A stretch of DNA of 42,558 bases from Blautia sp. (lineage in GTDB: Bacteria > Bacillota > Clostridia > Lachnospirales > Lachnospiraceae): contig JARIAR010000021.1 in NCBI GenBank assembly GCA_029257805.1, positions 1-42,558 on the forward strand. The letters run 5' to 3'. Within the stretch, counting starts at the first letter, position 1. Every line of letters starts with the position of its first letter. This document shows, piece after piece, positions 31,966-40,953 of the stretch. Both the position numbers and the translations under genes were made by a program. The notes below the pieces were generated by a model. The model did no database searches. It saw only the letters and a list, made by a program, of their open reading frames with translations, and had not been told where the DNA came from.

Positions 31966-33720
31966 ATGCAAACAAGTAAGAAAGAAAATCCTTTGGTCAG
32001 ATTAGGGAATCTGATCGGGGCGCAAAAATCAGGGTATGGCATCTCTGTATTGTTGGCTGTCCTTGGAGTTACCGCTGGAATCGTTCCCTATTTTGCTGTT
32101 GCAAAAATGATTGTAGCTTTGCTTACTGAAAATTCCGAAATCTATTTTTATATGATATGGTGTGGAGTTGCAGCAGGCGGGTATTTATTTAAGGTACTGT
32201 TTTCCATTTGGTCAACATCTATGTCTCACTCGGCAACGTATCTGGTGTTGAAAGATATTCGTAAACGGATGCTGACAAAACTGACGAAGCTTCCTATGGG
32301 TGTTATTTTGGATACTCCTTCTGGTAATCTGAAAAGCACAATTGTTGACCGTGTGGAGGGATTAGAAACCACGCTTGCCCACATGATCCCGGAATTATCT
32401 GCCAATGTTCTTGTACCGATCATTCTTATTATCTATGTGTTTGTTCTGGATTGGCGGATGGCATTGGTTACTTTGATTACCCTGCCTCTTGGTATGTGCT
32501 TTCTCATGATCATGTTTCGCACTTACCCTGCAAAATATGAAGGTTCGGTAATTGCCAGTAAAAAAATGAACGATGCTGTCGTAGAGTATGTGGGTGGTAT
32601 TGAGGTAATTAAGACTTTTAACCAGAATGCAAAATCCTATCAGAAATATGCGGATGCTGTCACCTATGACGCTTCCTATTATTATAACTGGATGAAGAGC
32701 TGCCAGTGGCCTATGGCTGCCTATACTGCAATTTGTCCGGCAACTTTACTGACGGTGCTCCCGGTTGGCTTACTGTTTTATCTGGGCGGAAGCCTTGCCG
32801 TAGCGGATTTTATTCAGATCATCATTGTTTCTCTGGGGATCATTGGTCCTATTTTGGCGGCAAGCAATTATATGGATAGTATTGCGGCTATGGGAACCAT
32901 AGTTGGTGAGATTTTTGCCATATTGGATGCCGGGGAATTGATTCGACCGGAAAACGATGCACCCATGAATGGCAATGGAATCGAATTAAAAGATGTAACT
33001 TTCTCGTACCATAAAACAGGAGAAGAGATTTTACACGGTATTAATCTTTCTATTCAGCCGGAAACAGTGAATGCTTTTGTAGGTCCCTCCGGCAGCGGTA
33101 AAAGCACCATTGCCAAATTGATTGCAGGTTTCTGGGATGTAGAGGGCGGTGATATTCAGTTTGGCGGAAGCAGTTTGAAAAAACTATCCCAGAAGCAGAT
33201 TTCTGAAAATATAGCGTATGTTTCCCAGGACAACTACCTGTTTGACGATACGATATTGGAAAATATCCGTATGGGAAAACAGAACGCAACAGACGAGGAG
33301 GTAATTGCTGCAGCAAAAGCTGTTGGCTGCGATGCCTTTATCCGTGGATTGGAGAACGGATATCATACAAGGGTAGGCGGTTCCGGCAGTCATCTGTCCG
33401 GAGGAGAACGCCAGCGAATTGCCATTGCCAGAGCTATGTTAAAGAATGCGCCTGTGATTATCCTGGATGAGGCAACTGCTTATCTGGATCCTGAAAATGA
33501 AGCAGTGATTCAAACAGCGATAGCTCAGCTGGTTAAGGGAAAAACGCTTATTGTAATTGCTCATCGTCTTTCCACTATTGTTAATTCCGATCAAATTTTT
33601 GTTGTCCATAATGGTCTGATTGAAAATCATGGAACCCACGAGGAGTTATTAAGCAAATGTGCACTGTATCAGCAAATGTGGAATGCACATGTGGGCGGAA
33701 AGGATGGTGAAACTGCATGA
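31966..33720 (+). CDS. ABC half-transporter with fused permease and ATPase (first of pair)
   Basis: Membrane protein of 584 residues. An exporter-fold six-helix domain occupies about 20-310; the ATPase from about 340 has Walker A GPSGSGKST, Q loop in VSQDNYLF, signature LSGGERQR, Walker B VIILDEAT and switch AHRL. All motifs are intact, so this half can hydrolyse ATP. It would form a heterodimer with the next protein, the gene overlapping by 4 bases. The pair resembles YbtP/YbtQ and IrtA/IrtB, exporter-fold proteins that import ferric siderophores. The presence of an ECF module in the same operon also favours import. Multidrug export is the alternative. AAAGGAGGAG precedes the ATG. Confidence 0.88.
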   Translation: MQTSKKENPLVRLGNLIGAQKSGYGISVLLAVLGVTAGIVPYFAVAKMIVALLTENSEIYFYMIWCGVAAGGYLFKVLFSIWSTSMSHSATYLVLKDIRKRMLTKLTKLPMGVILDTPSGNLKSTIVDRVEGLETTLAHMIPELSANVLVPIILIIYVFVLDWRMALVTLITLPLGMCFLMIMFRTYPAKYEGSVIASKKMNDAVVEYVGGIEVIKTFNQNAKSYQKYADAVTYDASYYYNWMKSCQWPMAAYTAICPATLLTVLPVGLLFYLGGSLAVADFIQIIIVSLGIIGPILAASNYMDSIAAMGTIVGEIFAILDAGELIRPENDAPMNGNGIELKDVTFSYHKTGEEILHGINLSIQPETVNAFVGPSGSGKSTIAKLIAGFWDVEGGDIQFGGSSLKKLSQKQISENIAYVSQDNYLFDDTILENIRMGKQNATDEEVIAAAKAVGCDAFIRGLENGYHTRVGGSGSHLSGGERQRIAIARAMLKNAPVIILDEATAYLDPENEAVIQTAIAQLVKGKTLIVIAHRLSTIVNSDQIFVVHNGLIENHGTHEELLSKCALYQQMWNAHVGGKDGETA

Positions 33721-35447
33721 TAAGTGTATTCAAAAAGATTTGGGATTTTTCCGGAAAGGAACAGCGTAATATCCGGAATTCCATTATTTGGGGATTTCTT
33801 AATGCGATTTTTCATGCGCTTCAAATCACTGCTCTTTTTGTTGTATTGAATGTTCTGGTTTCAGGAAACAGGGATCGAACTGCAGTCTGGATGTCGTTGG
33901 GGATCATGATTCTCAGTATTGCAGGCAAAATAGTCACACAGTATATTTCACAATTACAGCGTACCCATGCCGGTTATTTTATGGTTGCCGAAAAACGAAT
34001 TGGGATTGGCGAGAAATTAAAGATTGTTCCGATGGGATACTTTAATCAAAATAGCCTTGGCAACATTACAGCGGTAGCAACTACAATTTTAAGCGATGTG
34101 GAAAATGCTGCTCCTGTAGTGTTGGTCACTTCACTTGGTGGTTTTTTGAATTCCCTTGTTTTCAGTCTGGCAATGCTGGCAGTAGATGTTCGCATTGGCT
34201 TGATTGTTCTTGCAGGGATTGGGGTATTTCTGATGATCGTTGCGGCTATGGAACGAAAGTCAAGTGAAGATGTTCCAAAGAGGCAGGCTGCTCAAGGGAT
34301 TTTAGTGGAAGCTGTTTTGGAAACCATTCAGGGAATGAGTGTGATTAAAGCGTTCAATCTTGATTTCAACAAGGATAAAAAAGTAGATAAGGCTATTGAA
34401 GAAAGCTATCAAAAGAATCTGAAATTGGAAAAAGCGATGAACCCCTATGTGGCCTTGCAGCAGCTGGTACTGAATCTGTTCAGCGTTGTTATGATTTTTG
34501 CATCCATTGTGTTTTATCTGGATGGCACTCTTAGTCTGGTATATTGCCTGATGATGATGATTTCCTCTTTTATGGTGTATGAACAGCTGAAAGTTGCAGG
34601 CAGCAGTATGGCAAATCTCCGCATCACAGAGAACTCCATTAAAAAAGCCAATGAGATTGACCAGGTACCTACCATGGATATGGGGGGAGAAAAGATTGTT
34701 CCCCAATCGCATGATATTAAATTCGAAAAGGTTAGTTTTTCTTATGAGCAAAAAAGGGTTCTGGATGATATTAGTGTTACGATTCCGGATAAAAAGATGA
34801 CCGCTATTGTTGGAGCTTCTGGTTCAGGCAAGACCACGTTTTGTAATCTGATCGCCCGGTTCTGGGATACGGAAAGGGGCAGGGTGTCCATTGGCGGAAG
34901 AAATGTAAAGGATTATACGCTGGAGAGCCTTATGGATAACATCAGTATGGTGTTTCAGAATGTCTATTTATTTAATGACACGATTGAAAACAATATCAAA
35001 TTCGGCAGACCAGAAGCAACCCATGAGCAGGTGGTAGAAGCTGCAAGAAAAGCCTGCTGTGCAGAGTTTATCGAAGCGCTTCCGGATGGATATCAGACTA
35101 TGGTTGGTGAAGGCGGAGCCTCTTTGTCTGGTGGTGAGAAGCAGCGATTGTCTATTGCACGAGCGATGTTGAAAGATGCGCCTATTGTTATCTTTGACGA
35201 AGCCACTGCCAATATTGATCCGGAAAATGAAGATCGGCTGCAAAAGGCTATTGAAGCACTGACGGAAGATAAGACCATCATTATGATAGCCCACCGTCTT
35301 AAAACAGTTGAGCACGCTGATCAAATCCTTGTTATGGATCAGGGAAAGATCGTACAAAAAGGAACACATCAAGAGTTGGTTACAAAAACAGGAATCTATT
35401 CCGATTTCATCAGGCTGCGTAAGCAGGCGATTGGTTGGAAGTTGTAA
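33717..35447 (+). CDS. ABC half-transporter with fused permease and ATPase (second of pair)
   Basis: Partner of the preceding protein, 576 residues, with the same plan: six hydrophobic helices in about 15-290 and an ATPase with GASGSGKTT, VFQNVYLF, LSGGEKQR, IVIFDEAT and AHRL. Both halves therefore have consensus ATP sites, unlike exporters with one degenerate site. The start ATGA overlaps the previous stop. The next gene follows 17 bases later. The sequence does not tell the cargo; the pairing with ECF S, T and A genes is the main clue, and I infer a metallophore or other small molecule. Confidence 0.88.
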   Translation: MISVFKKIWDFSGKEQRNIRNSIIWGFLNAIFHALQITALFVVLNVLVSGNRDRTAVWMSLGIMILSIAGKIVTQYISQLQRTHAGYFMVAEKRIGIGEKLKIVPMGYFNQNSLGNITAVATTILSDVENAAPVVLVTSLGGFLNSLVFSLAMLAVDVRIGLIVLAGIGVFLMIVAAMERKSSEDVPKRQAAQGILVEAVLETIQGMSVIKAFNLDFNKDKKVDKAIEESYQKNLKLEKAMNPYVALQQLVLNLFSVVMIFASIVFYLDGTLSLVYCLMMMISSFMVYEQLKVAGSSMANLRITENSIKKANEIDQVPTMDMGGEKIVPQSHDIKFEKVSFSYEQKRVLDDISVTIPDKKMTAIVGASGSGKTTFCNLIARFWDTERGRVSIGGRNVKDYTLESLMDNISMVFQNVYLFNDTIENNIKFGRPEATHEQVVEAARKACCAEFIEALPDGYQTMVGEGGASLSGGEKQRLSIARAMLKDAPIVIFDEATANIDPENEDRLQKAIEALTEDKTIIMIAHRLKTVEHADQILVMDQGKIVQKGTHQELVTKTGIYSDFIRLRKQAIGWKL

Positions 35448-35464
35448 ATGGAAAGGAGTATTTT

Positions 35465-36052
35465 ATGAATAAGAAAAAATTGAACGCAAAAGATTTTATT
35501 AACATTGGTGTTTTTTCGGTACTGTATTTTATTATGTTCTTTATTGCAGGTATGATGGGCTACATTCCCATTTTTTCCATATTGATTCCGCTGGTATTGG
35601 GGATCCTGGGAGGCATTCCTTTTGTTCTCTTTTTGACAAAGACGCAAAAATTCGGTGCAGTTACGATTATGGGCATTCTTGTCAGTGTACTGTGCTTCCT
35701 GATGGGACAGAGTTGGATTTCTGTTATCTTTGGTATTGTATTTGGACTTTTGGCAGATTTAATCCTGAAAGCAGGGGAATATAAGAGCGCAAAGCATACG
35801 GTACTGGGCTACTGTGTGTTTACAGAATGGGTTATCGGTTCTATGCTGCCTATGTGGATCATGCGAGATGTGTTTTTTGAAAGCTATCTTAACAATGGCG
35901 GTACAGAGGAGTATATTAATGCCGTTATGAATTTGACGGCTGACTGGATGCTGCCTGTAGTAGTCCTGCTGGGTATTGTTGGAGGATTTGTTGGGGGGCT
36001 CCTTGGAAAAGCGGTGCTTAAAAAGCATTTTGTGAAAGCTGGTATTGTTTGA
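35465..36052 (+). CDS. MptD/Trep_Strep-type ECF transporter S component
   Basis: Substrate-binding membrane subunit of 195 residues with about five or six hydrophobic segments, a Gly-rich helix (LVLGILGGIPFVLFLTKTQ) and a C-terminal KAVLKKHF end. It resembles the MptD/TIGR02185 group of putative S components found with ECF A and T genes in Firmicutes. No substrate is established for the group. ATG 35465 is chosen over an in-frame ATG at 35447, because GGAAAGGAG lies just before it. Its stop overlaps the T-component start (TGATG). Confidence 0.82.
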   Translation: MNKKKLNAKDFINIGVFSVLYFIMFFIAGMMGYIPIFSILIPLVLGILGGIPFVLFLTKTQKFGAVTIMGILVSVLCFLMGQSWISVIFGIVFGLLADLILKAGEYKSAKHTVLGYCVFTEWVIGSMLPMWIMRDVFFESYLNNGGTEEYINAVMNLTADWMLPVVVLLGIVGGFVGGLLGKAVLKKHFVKAGIV

Positions 36053-36783
36053 TGAGGTCAGTGGATCGCTCTCATAAAGGATTCTGGTTAGATCCACGAA
36101 CAAAACTTTATCTTCTGGTAATGTTCAGTATTGTTATGCTGAATGCAAAAAATGATACCTTTGGTCTATGGTTCAAGCCGATGCTTGCATTCCTTCCCTT
36201 TGTGCTCCTGCTTAGCTGCAGGCGCACAAAGGCGGCATGGGTCTATGTGACTGCCTACTACATTTGTTGGGTGTCAGATCTGTATCTATTGAATCTTTTT
36301 CCGCCGGCACTGAAAATTATTCTTTCTCTGCTGACTCAGATGGCTACCCGCTGGATGCCGGGCGCCATGATGGGGTATTATTTTTTTGTTTCCACAAAAA
36401 TTAATGAGTTTACCCTTGCTATGTACCGCATGCATATTCCGGATGCTTTTGTAGTTCCGTTTTCAGTGATGTTTCGCTTTTTCCCTACTGTGCGTGAGGA
36501 AATGCAGGCAATTGGAAATGCTATGAAAATGCGTGGGATCGGGAAAGAAAGATTTTTCAAAAATCCTCAGGCAGCAATCGAATATCGATTGGTACCATTG
36601 ATGGTTTCCGTCACTACAATTGGAAATGAGCTTTCTGCAGCTGCCATAACAAGAGGACTTGGCAGCCATCACCATAGAACAAGTATCGGCAGCATCGGCT
36701 TTCGTATTGCAGACTGGATGTTTATTTTATCGGTGACAGGAATACTGCTGGCTTATGCCCTGCGGATAGGAGGCTTTTTATGA
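36052..36783 (+). CDS. ECF transporter T component (CbiQ/EcfT family)
   Basis: Membrane coupling subunit of 243 residues with about five or six hydrophobic helices. The conserved EcfT feature is seen near the end of the cytoplasmic region: a short Arg-containing helix in MKMRGIGKER (Ala-Arg-Gly type motif), followed by the second coupling stretch with AAAITRGLGSH. These helices dock into the ATPase pair. ATG 36052 overlaps the S-component stop; a TTG just before it is less likely. The gene ends in an ATGA overlap with the ATPase gene. It is a dedicated (group I) module because S, T and A lie together. Confidence 0.87.
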   Translation: MRSVDRSHKGFWLDPRTKLYLLVMFSIVMLNAKNDTFGLWFKPMLAFLPFVLLLSCRRTKAAWVYVTAYYICWVSDLYLLNLFPPALKIILSLLTQMATRWMPGAMMGYYFFVSTKINEFTLAMYRMHIPDAFVVPFSVMFRFFPTVREEMQAIGNAMKMRGIGKERFFKNPQAAIEYRLVPLMVSVTTIGNELSAAAITRGLGSHHHRTSIGSIGFRIADWMFILSVTGILLAYALRIGGFL

Positions 36784-38252
36784 TTCATTTTGAGGAGGTT
36801 ACCTTTCAATATGCCCAGGGAGATACAAGAGGTGGTGTTTTTGACATTGATCTTCACATTAAACCTGGAGAAGTTCTTTTGCTCTGTGGAGAATCCGGAT
36901 GTGGAAAAACAACGCTAACCCGTATGATCAATGGTCTTGTTCCCCATTATTATGAAGGGACAATGAAGGGAAATGTTTATGTGGATGGTGTTGATGTAAA
37001 AAACTCGTCTCTGTATGATTTGACGGATATTGTTGGTTCTGTATTTCAAAACCCGCGAACACAGTTTTTTACTCTGTGTTCTACAGACGAAATCGCTTTT
37101 GGTTGCGAAAACATCGGGCTTCCGAAAGACGAAATTTATAGACGGATCAATAAGGCGGTCCGTGAATTGAAAATTCAAAAGCTTTTAGACCGCAGTTTAT
37201 TTGCGTTGTCCGGGGGCGAAAAGCAAAAAATCGCCTGTGCATCTGTTTCGGCTATGGAACCGGATATTTTTGTTTTGGACGAGCCATCCTCCAATCTCGA
37301 TGTTGCTGCCATTGCGGATCTGAGAGAAGTCGTTGAAAAGTGGAAGTCCATGGGCAAAACGATCATTATTGCGGAGCATCGCCTCTACTATCTTATGGGA
37401 ATTGCAGACAGAGTTATTTACATGAAGAATGGACGAATTGCAAAGGATTTGTCTGCGGAAGGGTTTTCGGCTCTTTCGGAACAGGATCTGCGAAGGATGG
37501 GGCTGCGTTCTCTGCATCCCTCATTCACTTCAAGGCTTCCTGTAGCGGAAACCTGTAACGAATCTATTGAAATCAATGATTTTCATTTTTGCTATGGAAA
37601 AACAGAAGCATTGAACATTCCGAAACTCTCTATTCCAGGAGGCGCTATTGTAGGTATTCTTGGCGATAACGGAGCCGGCAAGACTACTTTTGCAAAATGT
37701 CTGTGTGGTCTGGAAAAATCTGCGGGAGGTACCTTGCGGATTGGCACGCAGTACTTCAATGCGAAGCAGCGTGTTCAAAAATGCTATATGGTCATGCAGG
37801 ATGTTAATCATCAACTCTTTACGGAAAGCGTAGAAGAGGAAATCCTGTTAAGTCTGCCGGGAGATGATGAGAACGCTGATAAAATGCAGATGGAGGTTAT
37901 CCTGTCTGATTTAAATTTATTAGAGTTTCAAAAGCTTCACCCGATGTCTCTTTCAGGTGGGCAAAAGCAGCGGGTAGCAATTGGGAGTGCCATTGCATCC
38001 GATAAAGAGGTTCTTGTTTTTGATGAACCCACAAGTGGATTGGATTATCGTCACATGATGGAAGTTGCTGAAAATCTGAGATCCCTGAGTAAAATGGGAA
38101 AGACGATTTTTGTAATCACCCACGATCCGGAACTGATTGCTCACTGCTGCAATTATTTTATGTTCATAGAACACGGAGAAATTCAATGGACAGGTGGCTG
38201 GACAGAGGAGAATAAGGAAAGACTGTTGACATTCTTTTTTGCAATACAGTGA
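36780..38252 (+). CDS. ECF transporter ATPase, fused A1-A2
   Basis: Cytoplasmic ATPase of 490 residues with two full nucleotide-binding domains in one chain. Domain 1: Walker A GESGCGKTT, signature LSGGEKQK, Walker B IFVLDEPSS, then EHRLYYL. Domain 2 (from about 260): GDNGAGKTT, LSGGQKQR and VLVFDEPTSG, then THDPE. Many ECF systems use two separate ATPases; the fused form is common in the MptD-linked group. It couples ATP use to the S and T components encoded upstream. A bidirectional terminator follows 53 bases after the stop, ending the cassette. Confidence 0.9.
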   Translation: MIHFEEVTFQYAQGDTRGGVFDIDLHIKPGEVLLLCGESGCGKTTLTRMINGLVPHYYEGTMKGNVYVDGVDVKNSSLYDLTDIVGSVFQNPRTQFFTLCSTDEIAFGCENIGLPKDEIYRRINKAVRELKIQKLLDRSLFALSGGEKQKIACASVSAMEPDIFVLDEPSSNLDVAAIADLREVVEKWKSMGKTIIIAEHRLYYLMGIADRVIYMKNGRIAKDLSAEGFSALSEQDLRRMGLRSLHPSFTSRLPVAETCNESIEINDFHFCYGKTEALNIPKLSIPGGAIVGILGDNGAGKTTFAKCLCGLEKSAGGTLRIGTQYFNAKQRVQKCYMVMQDVNHQLFTESVEEEILLSLPGDDENADKMQMEVILSDLNLLEFQKLHPMSLSGGQKQRVAIGSAIASDKEVLVFDEPTSGLDYRHMMEVAENLRSLSKMGKTIFVITHDPELIAHCCNYFMFIEHGEIQWTGGWTEENKERLLTFFFAIQ

Positions 38253-38304
38253 AAATTTTTTGTATCGTTGTTTTTATTTTTCTGTGAAGTGTTTTAGATA
38301 GCAC

Positions 38305-38340
38305 AAAAAATCCGACTGCATTACTACAGTCGGATTTTTT
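38305..38340. terminator. Bidirectional terminator between ECF and sulfur genes
   Basis: AAAAAATCCGACTG and CAGTCGGATTTTTT form a perfect 14-bp inverted repeat around 8 bases. The A and T tracts on both sides let it stop transcription from the cassette on the plus strand and from the CoA-disulfide reductase fusion on the minus strand. Confidence 0.92.
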
Positions 38341-38348
38341 ATATGTTA

Positions 38349-40931
38349 TTAGCAGGTTGCGCCGCCTTTTAAGTGTTTTTTAGCTGCAAGATTTTCGTTC
38401 TTGCGGTCAAGAAGACTGTCGGAAAGAAGCTGTTCCTGTACGTTTTCAAAACCGATTCGATTTACAGTATCTGCAAAACGTTCTCCGGTGATACCCTGTT
38501 CACGGAAAAGAAGGATTGCTTTTTCGATAATGTTCATAACTTCTTCTTTATCAGTAAAGATTTTGTCAAGATAACGTCCCTGTGCTACTTTTTTGCCCCA
38601 TCTTCCGCCGATGTAAATACGGTAGCCATCTGTAGAAGATTCAAAAGCTTTAAAGCGGCAGTTTCCAATACATCTTCCGCAATGGTTGCAGGCTTCCTGA
38701 TCAATTACGATCTTTCCGTCAACCATTTTTGCTGCGCCTACCGGACAGATCAGTTCAATTTTACATTTCTTACATCCGTGGCATTTATCCATATCTACAT
38801 CCGGGATACGCTGTCCTACAATACCAAGGTCGTTCAGGTCAGGTTTTACGCAGTTGTTTGGGCATCCTCCAACCGCAATTTTGAATTTATGTGGAAGGAG
38901 TACATTGTTATATCCCAGGAAGAAGCGTTCATGGATTTCCTCGGAAATTGCAAATGTATCAATTAATCCGTACTGACATGTGGTTCCTTTACAGGAAACA
39001 ACAGGACGAACTTTGGAGCCTGTTCCACCGGTCATAAGACCTGCCTGCATAAGGTATTCACGAAGTGCTTCAATATTTTCATAAGGAACACCCTGGATTT
39101 CCAGAGTAAGACGAGTTGTCATTGTAACTTCGCCGTTTCCGTAAAGCTGTGCAGCTTCTGTAACTGTACGCATTTCTTCCGCTGTGATCTTACCGTTTCT
39201 TGTAATAACACGACCGTTAAAAGTATTTCCTGTACGTTTATCTAATAAAAATCCAAATGCTTTTACTCTTTTGATCTCTTCTTCCGGAAGTTTTGATGCA
39301 ATATTTTTTACATGAACGTCATTGAAGAAGGAAGCGCCTTCCAGAACGAAAGTATTTGTATATCCAAAATGCTGAAGACGATTCTGAAGGAAGTAAGCAC
39401 GTTTTCCTTTTGCGCATACAAGAAGAAGTTTTTCGTCTTTTTCGATTCCAGGAATAGGACCATTTACTTCTGCAAGGTTAATAAAATCTGCACCGGGAAT
39501 GGATGGTGCAAGGTTTACATCAAGAATGCGGTAATCATCTGCCTGTCCGGCAAGATATTCAGAGGGTGTGATGCTTGTCATAGTTCCGTCTAATTTATTA
39601 AGGAGTATGTATACTGCCTGAACAAATGGATGGATTGCAGTGGAGAATGGCGGAGCATAAGCAAAGTCAGCATTTTCAAAATCTTCAAGAACGGCATCCA
39701 TGTTAATTCCCATTACTGCAATATCGATCATTTTATCTACAGCACCAGGTCCGAATACCTGAGCGCCCAGAAGTTTATGTGTTGTTTTATCTGCGATTAA
39801 TTTTGTGATAAAAAAGCCTGCATCCGGGTAGTAGTGTGCCTTGTCATCTGTTACAGAAAGTGCAGTGATCACATCGTAACCTGCTTCCCGTGCCTGAATT
39901 TCTGTAAGACCGGTACGTGCGCAATTCAGATCCGGAAGTTTACATACAGCTGTTCCCAGAACTCCTTTAAAAGATTTTTCTTTTCCTGCCAGTACCTGAG
40001 CGAGAGTACGTCCTTCCAGGTTTGCAGAAGAACCCATAGGAGCCCATTTGGCATCTCCTGTAATACGATTTTTTACCATGACGCAGTCGCCGGCAGCGTA
40101 AATGTCAGGGAGGTTTGTCTGCATTTTTTCATTTACAAAAATGGTTCCTTTGAACATTTCAATACCGGTGTCTGCAAGGAAGCCTGTGTTTGGACGGATT
40201 CCGGCTGCAACCGCAAGAATAGAACATGGAAGGAAGCCATTGCTTGTTTTTACTCCTGTAACCTGATCATTTCCAAGTACTTCTTCTGCTTTTACACCTG
40301 TGATCACGCGGATTCCGTTTTTCTGCAGGTGTTTTTTTACATAGAGAGCCATTTCAGGGTCCAGGATATTTGGCATTACCTGAGAAGCAATATCAATTAC
40401 GGTAACAGAAAGTCCCTGGGATTTCAGGTTTTCTGCGATTTCCAGACCGATAAATCCGGCACCGATCACGACTGCTTTCCGTGCATCATGTGTTTCGATA
40501 TAAGAACGCATGGAAACAGCGTCATCAGGAGTACGCATTTTAAATACACCGCTTTTCTCTACTCCCGGAATAGGGGGAATAACAGGAGATGCACCAGTTG
40601 CGATTACCAGCTGATCGTAAGAATAAGATTCTGTTTCGTTATTTTCCAGGTTTCTTGCCTGAACTGTTTTGGATGCAGGATCAAGACAGACGGCTTCTCT
40701 TCCTGTATAAACGGTAACGCCTGTAAGTCCGGAAAATTTTGCCGGTGTATTTACTACAAGTTCTTCACGGGTTTCAATAAGATTTCCCACATAGTAAGGA
40801 AGACCGCAGCCTGCATAGGAAATATCTTTGTCTTTTGTGATCAGAACAACTTCTGTATCACGATTTTCGCGTTTCAATTTGGCCGCTGTTTTTGTTCCGG
40901 CTGCGACGCCGCCGATGATGAGTACCTTCAT
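38349..40931 (-). CDS. CoA-disulfide/persulfide reductase-rhodanese-sulfite reductase-ferredoxin fusion
   Basis: Cytoplasmic redox enzyme of 860 residues. Residues 1-320: FAD/NAD(P)H disulfide oxidoreductase with GGVAAG (7-12), active-site C42 in YAGCGLP, the second nucleotide-binding motif VVIGAGFIG (154-162) and AAGDC; dimer domain to about 450. Residues 465-540: rhodanese with C506 in LVCAKGKRA. Residues 575-705: a sulfite/nitrite reductase half with C647-X4-C652 and C690-X3-C694, a siroheme/4Fe-4S set, though E. coli CysI uses X5. Residues 711-760: two 4Fe-4S ferredoxin motifs (C717, C720, C723, C729; C748, C751, C754, C758). The last residue is C860. CoADR-rhodanese fusions reduce persulfides; the added part suggests electron flow from NAD(P)H to a sulfur oxyanion or sulfane sulfur. 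GGAGG precedes the ATG, 22 bases after the LysR gene. Confidence 0.9.
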   Translation of the reverse strand: MKVLIIGGVAAGTKTAAKLKRENRDTEVVLITKDKDISYAGCGLPYYVGNLIETREELVVNTPAKFSGLTGVTVYTGREAVCLDPASKTVQARNLENNETESYSYDQLVIATGASPVIPPIPGVEKSGVFKMRTPDDAVSMRSYIETHDARKAVVIGAGFIGLEIAENLKSQGLSVTVIDIASQVMPNILDPEMALYVKKHLQKNGIRVITGVKAEEVLGNDQVTGVKTSNGFLPCSILAVAAGIRPNTGFLADTGIEMFKGTIFVNEKMQTNLPDIYAAGDCVMVKNRITGDAKWAPMGSSANLEGRTLAQVLAGKEKSFKGVLGTAVCKLPDLNCARTGLTEIQAREAGYDVITALSVTDDKAHYYPDAGFFITKLIADKTTHKLLGAQVFGPGAVDKMIDIAVMGINMDAVLEDFENADFAYAPPFSTAIHPFVQAVYILLNKLDGTMTSITPSEYLAGQADDYRILDVNLAPSIPGADFINLAEVNGPIPGIEKDEKLLLVCAKGKRAYFLQNRLQHFGYTNTFVLEGASFFNDVHVKNIASKLPEEEIKRVKAFGFLLDKRTGNTFNGRVITRNGKITAEEMRTVTEAAQLYGNGEVTMTTRLTLEIQGVPYENIEALREYLMQAGLMTGGTGSKVRPVVSCKGTTCQYGLIDTFAISEEIHERFFLGYNNVLLPHKFKIAVGGCPNNCVKPDLNDLGIVGQRIPDVDMDKCHGCKKCKIELICPVGAAKMVDGKIVIDQEACNHCGRCIGNCRFKAFESSTDGYRIYIGGRWGKKVAQGRYLDKIFTDKEEVMNIIEKAILLFREQGITGERFADTVNRIGFENVQEQLLSDSLLDRKNENLAAKKHLKGGATC

Positions 40932-40953
40932 GCGTTGACCTCCATTTGCTTTG

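Noticed and set aside
30934-38304. Integrative element with attachment sites around the TetR-ECF cassette
   Set aside because: No integrase, transposase, direct-repeat ends or tRNA target can be seen; the only hint is the KTR gene.
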